Positions 1-9,136 are shown, counted from the stretch's first letter. The stretch: DNA of 64,000 nt from Acidobacteriota bacterium (GCA_023441255.1 JAEZPW010000313.1:3433-67432), one strand, 5' to 3'. Notes: a model not told the origin generated them from the sequence alone. Program-made: numbers and translations.

Positions 1-92
1 AAGGTACAAGTGACTTCTGCCTCTCCTCATCAGAGTGACACGGTCCGGTTACATCCTGCGTACAAGAAGGGCTATTTGGCTTCTCGCCCATG

Positions 93-119
93 ACCGGGGC
101 AACCGGTCGTTGCCCCGGT
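93..119. other. Strong intergenic hairpin
   Basis: An 11-bp perfect inverted repeat (ACCGGGGCAAC / GTTGCCCCGGT) has a 5-nt CGGTC loop. It lies downstream of the minus-strand barrel gene that ends at 214. Neither side carries a U-run, so it is not a classical intrinsic terminator. It could be an mRNA 3' stabiliser or a repeat-type element. Bases 1-213 hold no gene I can support. Confidence 0.5.
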
Positions 120-213
120 TCTGCGCGGATCTGTAGATCCAAAGCGGAACCTGCAATTAAGATAAACGAATAGTTGGTACTACTAAGCCTCTACGGGTCG
201 TATTGTCCAACCT

Positions 214-891
214 TCAGTACCCGGCTCCGGCACCAAGCAGGAATGTGATGCCGCCTGAATACCGAAGATTGTGCTGCCACCTCGTGTCGTTAATGGATCC
301 CACGCCAGGTATATTTACTGGCGAGAAGTGGGTCGGCAGATAGTCGAGCTGAATCGGACGAACCGCGATGTGTCTGTGTACCCTTAGATCTATGCCACCG
401 CCGAGAGCGTACGCAAAAGCATTCTGTGTCGTTCTGAACCGGGTGCTAGTCGCGCCGACATCTGCCGTTACACCGGACGGGACGGTGAATCCCAACGGCA
501 GTAGGCTATTGGAAACACCGAAACTTCTCGAGTTGTGTACGCCGCCTAACAGAAATTCAACAAATGGCGCAACACGGCCTGCCTTGTTGAAGAACGCACG
601 CGGACCAAAGAGGTACGAGAACTGCGTCTGTTCCAAAGCGCGATCGGGCCCGCTGATGCTCACGCCTTCTTTGTGAGTACCTCCGAATTCTCCTACTACA
701 CCGAAATTTTTGTTGAAGTTCACCTGGAATGCCCCAAGTCCGCCGCTCGGTGTGAACGCGTTAACGTTGGTTCCGGTATTGACTCGGATGAAAGTGTAGC
801 CCATGTATACTTCGGAGGTCGGCACTTCCTGCGCCATGAGAATACATCCGGCCACAAGCACTAATCCAAAAAGCACAAACAGTCTTCTCAT
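214..891 (-). CDS. Outer-membrane beta-barrel protein
   Basis: A 225-residue exported protein with an N-terminal signal peptide (RRLFVLFGLVLVAG core, cut near AQE). Alternating aromatic and hydrophobic strands follow, starting with a VYMGYTFIRV strand typical of small 8-stranded OmpA-like barrels. It is expected to fold in the outer membrane; its ligand or role cannot be read from the sequence. The ATG at 891 has an AAAGGGG Shine-Dalgarno 8 nt upstream. Two other small barrels in this window (ending at 24321 and starting at 44382) share the design: signal peptide, barrel, no extra domain. The gene appears monocistronic. Confidence 0.75.
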   Translation of the reverse strand: MRRLFVLFGLVLVAGCILMAQEVPTSEVYMGYTFIRVNTGTNVNAFTPSGGLGAFQVNFNKNFGVVGEFGGTHKEGVSISGPDRALEQTQFSYLFGPRAFFNKAGRVAPFVEFLLGGVHNSRSFGVSNSLLPLGFTVPSGVTADVGATSTRFRTTQNAFAYALGGGIDLRVHRHIAVRPIQLDYLPTHFSPVNIPGVGSINDTRWQHNLRYSGGITFLLGAGAGY

Positions 892-1142
892 GTCCTACGC
901 CCCTTTCGTCTGATCGTTGCGGCGCATTCCTTGCACATCGACGCCATGCGCGCCGCGACTAGATCTGAGCCGGAGAGTACTCGGATTCCCCGATGCGGGG
1001 TACTGACAAAACTAGGAGCGTGGCTGCTTCGCATTTGCAGCCATTGAGGGTGCGAAGAGCTACGAAATCCAGTGTCATTGACCGGCGTGCTGACAACAAC
1101 ATGCACGAGAAGTGAGCCCGTTCCGATGTCCTTGCGATGTAT

Positions 1143-1847
1143 TCAGTCCTTGTTGTTGGAGCGCTTACGGAACATGCGAAAGATCTCGGGTGCGAACTCA
1201 CTGATCCAGTTTGTGCCAATCCCGACGCCGACTTGAGTGATAGCGCTTTGATAGCCTCGGACTACAAGGTCGGGATGGCCCGGTTGCCACGAACCAGCGA
1301 TTGATCCAGCCCCGAAAGCAGCCGCATACGGCATAAGTTGCGGCCTGAGGCGCTTCCCGGTTCGGTCGTAGGTCACGAAATTCCGGACGATTGCATGTCG
1401 AGTGCGGGGCCATAAACCCGTACAGCGACAGCGGTCGTACCGTGGTTCCCAGCCCGTTGCGGCATTGCCGGCAGCTGATAACGAGTTCTGAATTATGAAT
1501 TGTGCCTGCCTTGACACTATACGTTTGCCGTACCCCCCTATTCCGTCTCCCCACTCCGGCGGGCTGTTAGCTATCTGATCGTGTACGGAGAATAGAGCTG
1601 TCTTTATATAGATACCGGGGGTCGTGAAGGTCTGTCTCACATACAAACGCAGCCGTTCGTCGCCGGTCAGCGGCTTGAGTGGTACGTCGCGTGGGACGTA
1701 AGCTCCGTATAGCCAGTTGACATTAACTTGCCCGTCGCCAGCATCATGTACTTTGCTGGTGGTGTCAGCCTGTGCAGAGCAGCGCGGACCCATGATGCCA
1801 ATCAGGATTGCAAGCGCGTAGCTATAAAGACGATAGTTGTGTCTCAA
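1143..1847 (-). CDS. Secreted hypothetical protein
   Basis: I cannot name the family or assign a function. The frame stays open up to 2009, but the first ~54 residues are Arg/Trp-rich and unlike a signal peptide. A TTG at 1847 instead gives a good signal peptide (LYSYALAILIGIMG core, cut near SAQA), so I prefer that start although no clear ribosome site precedes it. The mature part has patterned Gly/Pro/aromatic motifs (LYGAYVPRDVPLKPLTG, PEWGDGIGGYGKR, EPRYDRCRCTG). These resemble a conserved lineage-specific envelope protein with a compact all-beta or membrane-associated fold. The neighbouring DUF4136 genes are divergent, so no operon is evident. Confidence 0.55.
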   Translation of the reverse strand: MRHNYRLYSYALAILIGIMGPRCSAQADTTSKVHDAGDGQVNVNWLYGAYVPRDVPLKPLTGDERLRLYVRQTFTTPGIYIKTALFSVHDQIANSPPEWGDGIGGYGKRIVSRQAQFIIQNSLSAAGNAATGWEPRYDRCRCTGLWPRTRHAIVRNFVTYDRTGKRLRPQLMPYAAAFGAGSIAGSWQPGHPDLVVRGYQSAITQVGVGIGTNWISEFAPEIFRMFRKRSNNKD

Positions 1848-2040
1848 CCGACCGCTGAGAAAGTGATCGCATTGGAAGCACACGCGTAAGTTCCTTCGGA
1901 CTGGTTTCGTCCTGAATCGCCTCTCGACAGTGTCATCCCACCAAATTGACTTCACACGCCACAACGCCTCGCTGAGGGCAAGCAGTACGGACGGACAAAC
2001 CCTTAGCACTACAGATTAATGAGCAATGCTGATGCGGGCT

Positions 2041-2058
2041 ATTCGCAAATTTGCTAGT
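2041..2058. promoter_or_regulatory. Candidate operator (18-bp palindrome)
   Basis: ATTCGCAAATTTGCTAGT, with a perfect GCAAATTTGC core. It matches the recurring consensus ACTNGCAAATTTGCNAGT seen elsewhere in the window. It ends 115 bp before the DUF4136 start at 2174. The regulator is unknown. Confidence 0.45.
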
Positions 2059-2173
2059 GCAATCGTCTCGTTGCGGTTACGAGTCTTCTTGCTCTTTAGA
2101 GAGGCACTGTGGGTATTGGTAGTGGTGCGAAAGACCATGATCAGCTTAACTTGTGAGTAAATGGAGGCTCGTC

Positions 2174-2740
2174 GTGATCAATCGCCGCAGGTCGCGAGTG
2201 TTGTGTGTGCTGTTTGTGCTCGTCTTGCCAGTGCTTTTGCACGGGCAAAAGGTGAAGGTCGACTACGACAAAGGTGTCGACTTCGCGCGGTTCAAGACCT
2301 ACATGTGGGGCGAGCTCTATCCAGCACGCCTGCCTATGCTCAGGGTAAACATAGTCGGCGCCATAGACGAGCAGCTGACCGCGAAAGGTCTCGTCCGCGT
2401 TCAAAAGGACGCTGATCTTGTCGTAACTTATTCGGGTGATATGGTGGGCGAGTCCAATCAGGGAGTGAGTGCGCCCGCTTATCCGGGCTTTGCAGGCCCT
2501 CCTCCTGCGACTGATTCGACAATGTGGACAGGATCAACGGGAGGGAACGGTGGCGGATCGTCAGTTACATACCCCAAGGGTACGCTAGTCGTAGAGTTGA
2601 TGGATCCTCGTGCAAGCAAAATAACGTGGCGTGCTGTAGGCCAGGTCAAGCTCGATATCGAGAAAAAGAGCGAATCGGTGACACGGGTGAACGACACGAT
2701 TGCCAAAATGTTCACTCAATACCCGCCCGTCAGGAAGTAG
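2174..2740 (+). CDS. DUF4136 family secreted protein
   Basis: A DUF4136-type envelope protein of about 188 residues. After a signal peptide (RRRSRVLCVLFVLVLPVLLHGQ) come the family hallmarks: a VKVDYDKGVDFARFKTYMW block, a DEQLTAKGLVRV block and a C-terminal WRAVGQVKLD segment. The frame opens with GTG at 2153, but GTG at 2174 is preceded by GGAGG at 2163-2167 with a 6-nt spacer, so I start there. It is not an obvious lipoprotein because no Cys follows the signal. A paralogue begins at 2976, and both are preceded by the same palindromic motif about 100 bp upstream, suggesting co-regulation as separate transcripts. The DUF4136 role is not established. Confidence 0.8.
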   Translation: MINRRRSRVLCVLFVLVLPVLLHGQKVKVDYDKGVDFARFKTYMWGELYPARLPMLRVNIVGAIDEQLTAKGLVRVQKDADLVVTYSGDMVGESNQGVSAPAYPGFAGPPPATDSTMWTGSTGGNGGGSSVTYPKGTLVVELMDPRASKITWRAVGQVKLDIEKKSESVTRVNDTIAKMFTQYPPVRK

Positions 2741-2866
2741 TTGCCAGCCACAGAATTTCTCTAAGATGGCCAGCCGCGGGTGTTTACGAGCAGCCGAGTT
2801 CAGGCAGGGTAATAGTTTCGCGAAAGACTGTATGAAACTTTGACACTGACATTCCACTCGCACATC

Positions 2867-2884
2867 GCTGACAAATTTAGCAGT
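2867..2884. promoter_or_regulatory. Candidate operator (18-bp palindrome)
   Basis: GCTGACAAATTTAGCAGT is an inverted repeat around AAATTT. It ends 91 bp before the second DUF4136 gene and is the counterpart of the site at 2041-2058. Confidence 0.45.
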
Positions 2885-2975
2885 CGTGCAGCGGATCAGA
2901 TTGTCATATCAACGAAGCGGATGAGTGGCGTCCACACCGGCGACGCCGTAGCTCAACTTAGAAGGAGACACATTC

Positions 2976-3530
2976 ATGAAGAAGCTCATCGTGGCTACCT
3001 TACTGCTACTCATGGCATGTGGCAGCGTCCTTGCTCAGGACGTCAGATACAACTTCGATAAAAGTGCGGACTTTTCGAAGTTCAAGACCTATAAGTGGGT
3101 CGACCTCAAGGGAGCACAGAAACTCGATGATCTGGTCGACAAGCAAATCAAGGCCGCCATCGATGCACAACTTGCACAGAAGGGTCTGACCAAGAGCGAT
3201 ACGGACAACGCGGATCTCTTTATCGGCTATCAGCCGGCGGTGGGACAAGAGAAGCAATTCACGTCCTACAACACGGGTTGGGGTTATGGACCGGGCTGGG
3301 GCGGCGGATGGTATGGCGGTATGGGAACCAGTACGACCTACGGTCAGACATCCACCATCCATACGGGGCAGTTGGCGCTGGACATGTACGATTCAGCTAA
3401 CCATTCGCTCGTTTGGCGTGGTGTGGCGAGCAAGACGCTTGATGAGAAGGCTAAGCCCGAAAAACGTCAAAAAAACCTGGACAAAGCTGTGGCAAAGCTG
3501 TTGAAGAACTACCCGCCGAAAGCCAAGTGA
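2976..3530 (+). CDS. DUF4136 family secreted protein, second copy
   Basis: A 184-residue paralogue of the preceding DUF4136 gene. The signal peptide (KKLIVATLLLLMACGSVLAQ) is followed by DVRYNFDKSADFSKFKTYKW, KAAIDAQLAQKGL and WRGVASKTLD motifs that align one-to-one with its neighbour. A Gly/Trp/Tyr-rich stretch (TGWGYGPGWGGGWYGGMG) sits in the middle. Start ATG 2976 has AGGAG at 2963-2967 with an 8-nt spacer. A Cys lies inside the signal (MACGS), so a lipoprotein reading is possible, but AQD looks like a signal peptidase I site. Periplasmic or outer-membrane location is inferred. Confidence 0.85.
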   Translation: MKKLIVATLLLLMACGSVLAQDVRYNFDKSADFSKFKTYKWVDLKGAQKLDDLVDKQIKAAIDAQLAQKGLTKSDTDNADLFIGYQPAVGQEKQFTSYNTGWGYGPGWGGGWYGGMGTSTTYGQTSTIHTGQLALDMYDSANHSLVWRGVASKTLDEKAKPEKRQKNLDKAVAKLLKNYPPKAK

Positions 3531-3711
3531 CGGGGGCGTTGAGTACTCGAACCGGCTGGCATTGCCGATGTGTTCCTTTCAACAGAAGGAAACACCGACG
3601 ATAAAGGTGTTCGTTCTGCGTCGCGGGTTCTCCTCGCTTCGCTTGGTGTAGTTCGGGAACATTGGCGTTCTTCGGAGCCAATGCAACCGTACTGCCTGAA
3701 GGGTAACCTCG

Positions 3712-4338
3712 ATGATGGGCGAGTATCCGGTAGTTTATCTATCTAGCCACGGGCAAACCGCGTGGGATCAGACCGGTCGATACAATGGCATGACCGATCT
3801 ACCCCTCTCGGAGGAAGGTGAGAGCACGGCGCGCGCGCTCAAGAAGCGCCTGCACGGTTTCAAGTTCGGCAAGGTATTTACCAGCCCGTTGCAGAGGGCT
3901 TTTCGTACTTGTGAGTTGGCCGGCTTCGGTGAGCCGGCCGAAATCGATTCAGACCTGCGGGAATGGGACTATGGAGATTACGAAGGTCGCACCGAAGCTG
4001 AAATCCATGGGGAACACCCCGGTTGGTCTCTATTCCGTGATGGATGTCCTCGCGGAGAGTCCCCAGAACAAGTTGCTGCCCGGGCTGATCGGGTCATTTC
4101 GCGGTTGCGCTCGATTGGGGAAGATGTCTTGGTCTTTTCGAGTCTGCACTTCGTCCGGGCTCTTGGCGTGCGGTGGATAGGCCTCGGGCTAACGATCAAC
4201 GCGCGGCGGTTTGCACTGAACGTTGGCAGCGTCAGCATAGTGGGGTATGAGGACAATCCGGCCAGGCCCGTCATTCGACTGTGGAATGACACCCGGCACC
4301 TGTCTCACAGTCCGATTCATCAAAGGATTGCAAGCTGA
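3712..4338 (+). CDS. Histidine phosphatase-like protein, degenerate active site
   Basis: A 208-residue cytoplasmic protein of the histidine phosphatase (phosphoglycerate-mutase-like) superfamily. It has the family order: a SSHGQTAW motif at residues 11-18, LPLSEEG, SPLQRA at 59-64, LREWDYGDYEG at 82-92 and a C-terminal VFSSLHFVRALGVRW. The usual RHG reads SHG (Arg to Ser at 12), and the usual SHGH reads SSLH, so the second catalytic His is Ser144. The phospho-acceptor His13 is kept. Family knowledge says the missing Arg and His bind the phosphate, so activity may be lost or altered. The ribosome site is weak (GAAGGGTAAC upstream of tandem ATGs). Confidence 0.85.
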   Translation: MMGEYPVVYLSSHGQTAWDQTGRYNGMTDLPLSEEGESTARALKKRLHGFKFGKVFTSPLQRAFRTCELAGFGEPAEIDSDLREWDYGDYEGRTEAEIHGEHPGWSLFRDGCPRGESPEQVAARADRVISRLRSIGEDVLVFSSLHFVRALGVRWIGLGLTINARRFALNVGSVSIVGYEDNPARPVIRLWNDTRHLSHSPIHQRIAS

Positions 4339-4498
4339 AGCATCCCCGGTCGCCTGGCCGATCTCATCGTTTGCCAGGAACTCGCAAGCGATGACAGCCT
4401 TCTCACTGGAACTTCTGTCAGTTGCCTCACTACGTGCCCGATTGGATGCTGTGAATGGCTTCGTCCCGCTCGCGCTGTGTCTTAATCAGGGGCACGTT

Positions 4499-7165
4499 AT
4501 GAAAAGCATTTCGATAGTTACAGTTCTGTGCTTTGTCGCGGTGGTTGGGCTGTGTGGACAGGTAAAGAGCGTATCACATTCAGACTTGCCAGACGCTCCT
4601 TCCAGATCCAAGGCGAATACTGATACGACCTCTTCCGGCTCGTCTTTGGGCGGGAGGACGCCTGCTACTCCGTCGACCCCGGAAGGATGGCCAAGAGAAA
4701 TCAAGAGCGGAGCGAATACTTTCGTCATTTACCAACCACAACTGGAATCATGGACCGACAACAGCCTGCGGGCGCGTTCTGCTGTTGCCGTTACTCCCGC
4801 CGGCGCCTCCAGGACGTATTACGGGGTGATCTGGATGTCTGCCCGCACGCAAGTCGACAAACAGAACCGAATGGTTACCCTGACGGATGCGTCAGTCGAT
4901 AAAGTCAAATTTCCGTCTGCGCCGGGAGAGGAATCTGCCTATTTGGCGATCATCCAGAAATCCGTCATTAACAAAACCAGGCTGATCTCACTCGATCGTC
5001 TCGAGGCGCTGGCGGAAATCCTGGATGCGGAGAAAAATGCAGCCACGGTCACAGTGAACAACGATCCGCCATCCATCCTGTTCTCACCTTCACCGACCAT
5101 ACTGGTCTATCTCGACGGCGAGCCGGTGTACCGGCCAGTGAAGGGCACGGGGCTTCAACGAGTGATCAATACGCGTTGTCTCGTCCTGCGGGACGCTATG
5201 GGCAAACACTACTTGCATCTCATGGACGGCTGGATGGAGTCCTCTCAGATAAGTGGCCCATGGGCGGTTGCGAAACAAGTCACACAAGACCTGGCCAAGG
5301 CAGAAAAGGATGCAGTGGCGAGCGGACAAGTCGACATGCTTACGGGCCGTGCCGATCCTAAAAAGCCTGGCCCTTCGCTTACCAAAACTTCCCCTCCCAA
5401 AATTGTGGTGGCAACATCGCCGACCGAACTGATCGTTACTCAAGGAGAGCCGAAGTTCGTTGACGTCCCTGGTGTCCAGGTCCGATACGTCGAGAACACC
5501 ACGGGGCACATCTTTCTCCACGTACCCGACAACAAGCTTTACGTACTGATCTCGGGCCGTTGGTTTGCCGCAGATTCTATGAAAGGTCCTTGGACTTACG
5601 TGCCGGGCGGCAAGCTGCCGTCAGACTTCGGGAGCATTCCTGACGATAGTCCGAAGGAGAATGTCAAGGCATCGATTCCGGGTACGCCACAAGCTCTTGA
5701 GGCAGTTATCGCGAACTCGATTCCACAGACTGCCACCGTCAATCGTAAAGACGCCCGGATGGATGCACCACGCTTCGACGGCCAGCCTCAGTGGAAGCCG
5801 ATTGAAGGTACATCGCTGCATTATGCGACAAACACATCCTGGCCCGTTGTGCGGGTCAAAGAGGATTCCTACTATGCCGTAGAAAACGGAATCTGGTTTA
5901 AAGCTTCCGCGGTGAACGGTCCGTGGATTGCCGCGGACTCGGTAGCCCCCGAGATCTATTCCATTCCGCCATCCTCGCCACTCCACAACATCACTTACGT
6001 AAAGATTTACTCTGCAAACCCGGACACCATCTCCGTCGGGTATACCAGCGGCTACTATGGAACGTGCGTCACCCATGGTTCCGGCCCCGTGGTGGTCTAC
6101 GGTACGGGATACCGTTATAGCCCATGGATAGGCACAGTGTGGTACGGCGCGCCGCTGACTTATGGCTACGGATCGGCGCTCACGTTCACTCCGTGGACCG
6201 GATGGACGTATGGCTTCGGCTTCGGTTTGTCGGTACCTGAAACAGAAAAAAACTCCAGCTCCAACTCCAGCCAAGCTGAATCCGAAGTGGCATCACAACC
6301 TGCTTCGAACAAGGCCGAACAGAACGTGGCCGCGCAGCCGATTGCAACCCTGCCCGCATCCGAGGCGGCCGAATCCGGATCTGGGTCCACAAGTGTTAGT
6401 GTGTCGTTCATGTATGGCGCGTATCCGTGGTGGGGGCCTTATCCGTGGGGATACTACTATCCATACCCGTACTACTACCCACCTTACTACTACCCGGCTT
6501 ATGGAGCTGCATGGGGACCCTACGGCGCCGCAGCTTGGGGGCCGGGTGGTTGGGCCGCGACCACCGGCAATGTGTATCAGCGTTGGGGCAACACCGGTGC
6601 GGTCACTCGGACTTCTGGCGGCTTCAATGCCTGGACCGGGAATGCATGGGCCCGTCAGGTGGGTGCGTCCTACAACTCTCGAACTGGGACACTCGCAGCG
6701 GGTCAACGCAGCTATGTGGCCAACGCCTATACGGGAGATTATGGCTATGGACGCCGCGGCGCGGCCTACAACCCAAACACGGGCCGGGCTGCGACGGGCG
6801 GCAAGTACACCTTCGGTAACGCCGGCTCCGACCAGTCGACAACGGCTGGCTGGCTCCGTGGAGAGCAAGGAGGTGCTGCTAGAGTCGGCAACGACGTGTA
6901 CGCCGCGAGAGACGGGACCGTTTATCGAAACAAAGGCAACGGGTGGGAGTCGAACAGCGGCAATGGCTGGCAATCGACTGGTAGGCCTACACCACAGCAG
7001 AGAAGCGGAGCGGCGCAGCCCTCTTTGCAGTCGTCCGAGACGCGGCAATCGCTCGACCGGCAATACTCAGCGCGGCAGACGGGACAACAGCGAACGCAAA
7101 ACTTCAATTCTGGTGCGTATCGATCGGCCGGCGGTGCGCGAAGAGGCGGCTTCCGCAGGCGCTGA
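4499..7165 (+). CDS. Large secreted repeat protein, Tyr/Gly-rich C-terminus
   Basis: An 888-residue exported protein. Start ATG 4499 is chosen because AGGGG lies 7 nt upstream and a signal peptide follows directly (KSISIVTVLCFVAVVGLCGQ). The frame is open back to 4247 but overlaps the phosphatase gene there. Three repeats of about 60-70 residues, near 199-255, 314-380 and 430-490, each end in a GxW...GPW...IP pattern. A VGYTSGYYGT / YGTGYRYSPWIG module follows, then an extreme Tyr/Pro/Trp stretch near 640-675 and a Gly/Asn/Arg-rich tail ending GGFRRR. Similar proteins have been labelled carbohydrate-binding V/XII-like, but the function is unknown. A surface or cell-wall-binding role is inference. 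Confidence 0.75.
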   Translation: MKSISIVTVLCFVAVVGLCGQVKSVSHSDLPDAPSRSKANTDTTSSGSSLGGRTPATPSTPEGWPREIKSGANTFVIYQPQLESWTDNSLRARSAVAVTPAGASRTYYGVIWMSARTQVDKQNRMVTLTDASVDKVKFPSAPGEESAYLAIIQKSVINKTRLISLDRLEALAEILDAEKNAATVTVNNDPPSILFSPSPTILVYLDGEPVYRPVKGTGLQRVINTRCLVLRDAMGKHYLHLMDGWMESSQISGPWAVAKQVTQDLAKAEKDAVASGQVDMLTGRADPKKPGPSLTKTSPPKIVVATSPTELIVTQGEPKFVDVPGVQVRYVENTTGHIFLHVPDNKLYVLISGRWFAADSMKGPWTYVPGGKLPSDFGSIPDDSPKENVKASIPGTPQALEAVIANSIPQTATVNRKDARMDAPRFDGQPQWKPIEGTSLHYATNTSWPVVRVKEDSYYAVENGIWFKASAVNGPWIAADSVAPEIYSIPPSSPLHNITYVKIYSANPDTISVGYTSGYYGTCVTHGSGPVVVYGTGYRYSPWIGTVWYGAPLTYGYGSALTFTPWTGWTYGFGFGLSVPETEKNSSSNSSQAESEVASQPASNKAEQNVAAQPIATLPASEAAESGSGSTSVSVSFMYGAYPWWGPYPWGYYYPYPYYYPPYYYPAYGAAWGPYGAAAWGPGGWAATTGNVYQRWGNTGAVTRTSGGFNAWTGNAWARQVGASYNSRTGTLAAGQRSYVANAYTGDYGYGRRGAAYNPNTGRAATGGKYTFGNAGSDQSTTAGWLRGEQGGAARVGNDVYAARDGTVYRNKGNGWESNSGNGWQSTGRPTPQQRSGAAQPSLQSSETRQSLDRQYSARQTGQQRTQNFNSGAYRSAGGARRGGFRRR

Positions 7166-7208
7166 AAGGCTGTTAGCAAGGGCTGCTACCGTTCGCAGAT
7201 GCCAAAAC

Positions 7209-7589
7209 TCAGCGGCGCCGTCCGTCAAGGCCGAAAGTTCGGCCTGCCAGCACTTCTTCTAATGCTCGGACCAGATCACAGACAAGATCTGACTTTGGGA
7301 CGAATGCGTCCGCGCCAACGGCAAAACACGCATCCATGAACGATGGTTGTCGAAAAACGGTGATAAAGACCACTCTCGCTCGTAGTCCCGCCTGCTTAAT
7401 CCTTGTCACCGCCTCCAACCCACTCATGCCAGGCATAGAGATATCCGTCACAATGATCTCAGGGTCTAGAGCGGTCGCTTGTTTCACGAGTCCTTCGCCA
7501 TCTGACACTGCTCCAACGATCTCGAACGTAGGGTCGAGGAGGCGCTCCAACTGATCAAGGATCGCTCTGTTGTCGTCAGCAAGCAGCAC
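7209..7589 (-). CDS. Single-domain response regulator (CheY-like)
   Basis: A 126-residue receiver domain and nothing else. The acidic pair D5/D6 (LLADDN), phospho-acceptor Asp49 (IIVTDISMPGMSG), Thr77 (FITVF) and Lys99 (VPKSD) are all present, so it should be phosphorylatable. No DNA-binding or enzymatic output follows; the protein ends LDGRRR right after the last helix. The start is GTG at 7589, because no other usable in-frame start lies upstream; the ribosome site is poor. No kinase is adjacent. It most resembles NarL-type receivers that have lost their HTH. Two other receiver-only proteins occur at 20579 and 22278. Confidence 0.85.
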   Translation of the reverse strand: MLLADDNRAILDQLERLLDPTFEIVGAVSDGEGLVKQATALDPEIIVTDISMPGMSGLEAVTRIKQAGLRARVVFITVFRQPSFMDACFAVGADAFVPKSDLVCDLVRALEEVLAGRTFGLDGRRR

Positions 7590-8026
7590 TCTAACTCTGG
7601 TCGTAGCGTTGCCCCCAAGCCGAAACGAGTATATTCCAGCTATGTTAACCCAGAATTCAGGTTGTAGTTGTCGCGGCTACTGACGGCTACGTCGTACAAA
7701 AGTTTCACGCGCGTCAACCTTGCAACATTGGCTGAACTCGCCTCGTTCCCCGATAACCCTGGCGCATGCCTGCCGTTTCGTAACAGCGAGTCCAAGGTGA
7801 ACGTATACAGGCACGCCATCACGAATCGGCAACATGATGTACGGGTGGCACCAGCAGGACGATTCAGGTATGTGTCCTTGCGCCGTCACACCTTTCGCCA
7901 TCGGGAGATATTTGTTGTGGTCAAAACGCAAAATGTGGCGCATGCCTCTCCTCGGTACATCGAGCAATGTTGTCCCTTATACTCGGTGTTGGTGCTGTTC
8001 ATAGCACCCGCATGGGAATCATGGAC
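7590..8026. other. Intergenic region without a recognised gene
   Basis: 437 bp between the receiver gene and the first M48 gene. Frames of 96-161 codons are open here, but they lack ribosome sites, domain motifs and coherent composition. I see nothing I can support. Confidence 0.4.
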
Positions 8027-9136
8027 TTATTGGCTTCCGGTCTGCTGCGGAGTTCTGCGGCGTAGAGTAGGTTTCTCGGCTGCCTCTTGGGAGGCGCGAA
8101 GTTGCACGATGTGGTTCCTGACTTCCTCGAATTCGCTGGTAGTGACTAGGTAGTGTTCTTTTGCCGGTAGCATGGTTGCAATCTCTTCCTGAGCCCGCCG
8201 GATGCGGTCCTCCGTAACCGGGTGAGTTTGGAATATCCTGACGACAAAAGAGGACTTCTTTTCGCCGGTGGTTTTTCGCATCTTTTCGAAGAAGTGAACA
8301 AATTCTGTTGGATCGTATCCGGCAGCGTAAACGTATTCGAGGCCAAGCAGGTCAGCCTCCCGTTCATCATTCCTGCTGAATTTCAGCGCCGAAATCGGCT
8401 GCGCAAAACCCGCGACTTGGCTGACAGCACTGGCCGCGCCCCCTCCCACGAACATCAACGGTAGCGTGGCCAGCGTGAATAGCTGCTTGCGAGTCATCGC
8501 TTTCGTCGCATGGCGGGCAGCGACATGGGCGATCTCATGCGAGATCACGCTTGCAAGTTCCGCCTCGTTCTCTACCGCCATTAGCAATCCACGATTAACA
8601 TACAGATACCCGCCCGGCAGCGAAAACGCATTCACCTCATCACTGTCCACAACTTTGATCGTAAATGGCACTTTGGCATCGGAGTGAGCAACGAGGTTCT
8701 GTGCGATTCGGTTAACGTAATCGGTGACGAGTTGGTCACGTAGGAAGCGCGCTTGCGAATCGGTTTCGGCGGCCATTTGGCGGCCCAGTTCGATATCTCG
8801 CTCGAGCGAATAGAGATTGACCCCGTCGCCGATTTTCCGGCTGCCAATGCGTGAAACGTCGTACCGCCCGTGATGAGACAAACGGTGGCGTAAGCTTGCA
8901 ACTGTTGCTGGCGGCACCGGTTGGACGTCTCCAAGTTTCTCCGGTAGGCGGCAACATTCGGCTAGCGGTAAACGGTCAACGCTTACCGGCGTGCTGTTTT
9001 GAGCGAAGGCGCCAATGACCGTGAAGGCTAAGCAAATCAGGATAATCGAAGCACACCTTCGCGAACGTTGATCGATCCTGTCGCGAAGCTGGTACTCCCG
9101 ATCCGCGTTCGAGAATTCGCCGAATGAGGTTCGCAT
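8027..9136 (-). CDS. M48 family metalloprotease
   Basis: A 369-residue exported zinc protease of the M48 family (BepA/Oma1/LoiP-like quality-control proteases). After a basic N-terminus and signal segment (ASIILICLAFTVIGAFAQ) come a conserved YSLERDIELGRQMA block, NAFSLPGGYLYVNRGLL, the zinc motif HEIAHVAARH, and the third-ligand motif READLLGLEYVYAAGYDP. A C-terminal THPVTEDRIRRAQEEI block closes the domain. Known members act in the periplasm on misassembled outer-membrane proteins; that role here is inferred. The start at 9136 has no clear ribosome site. It is divergent from an OmpA-family gene and one of three M48 paralogues in the window. Confidence 0.9.
   Translation of the reverse strand: MRTSFGEFSNADREYQLRDRIDQRSRRCASIILICLAFTVIGAFAQNSTPVSVDRLPLAECCRLPEKLGDVQPVPPATVASLRHRLSHHGRYDVSRIGSRKIGDGVNLYSLERDIELGRQMAAETDSQARFLRDQLVTDYVNRIAQNLVAHSDAKVPFTIKVVDSDEVNAFSLPGGYLYVNRGLLMAVENEAELASVISHEIAHVAARHATKAMTRKQLFTLATLPLMFVGGGAASAVSQVAGFAQPISALKFSRNDEREADLLGLEYVYAAGYDPTEFVHFFEKMRKTTGEKKSSFVVRIFQTHPVTEDRIRRAQEEIATMLPAKEHYLVTTSEFEEVRNHIVQLRASQEAAEKPTLRRRTPQQTGSQ

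Noticed and set aside
6162..7262. Long alternative frames inside the Tyr/Gly-rich repeat protein
   Set aside because: Low-complexity GC-rich DNA keeps other frames open. The Arg/Thr/Pro-rich products lack domains and the annotated frame has a signal peptide and repeats.
7668..8153. Open frames of 96-161 codons between the receiver and M48 genes
   Set aside because: No ribosome site or domain. The plus-strand frame runs into the M48 gene's 3' end and is its shadow.
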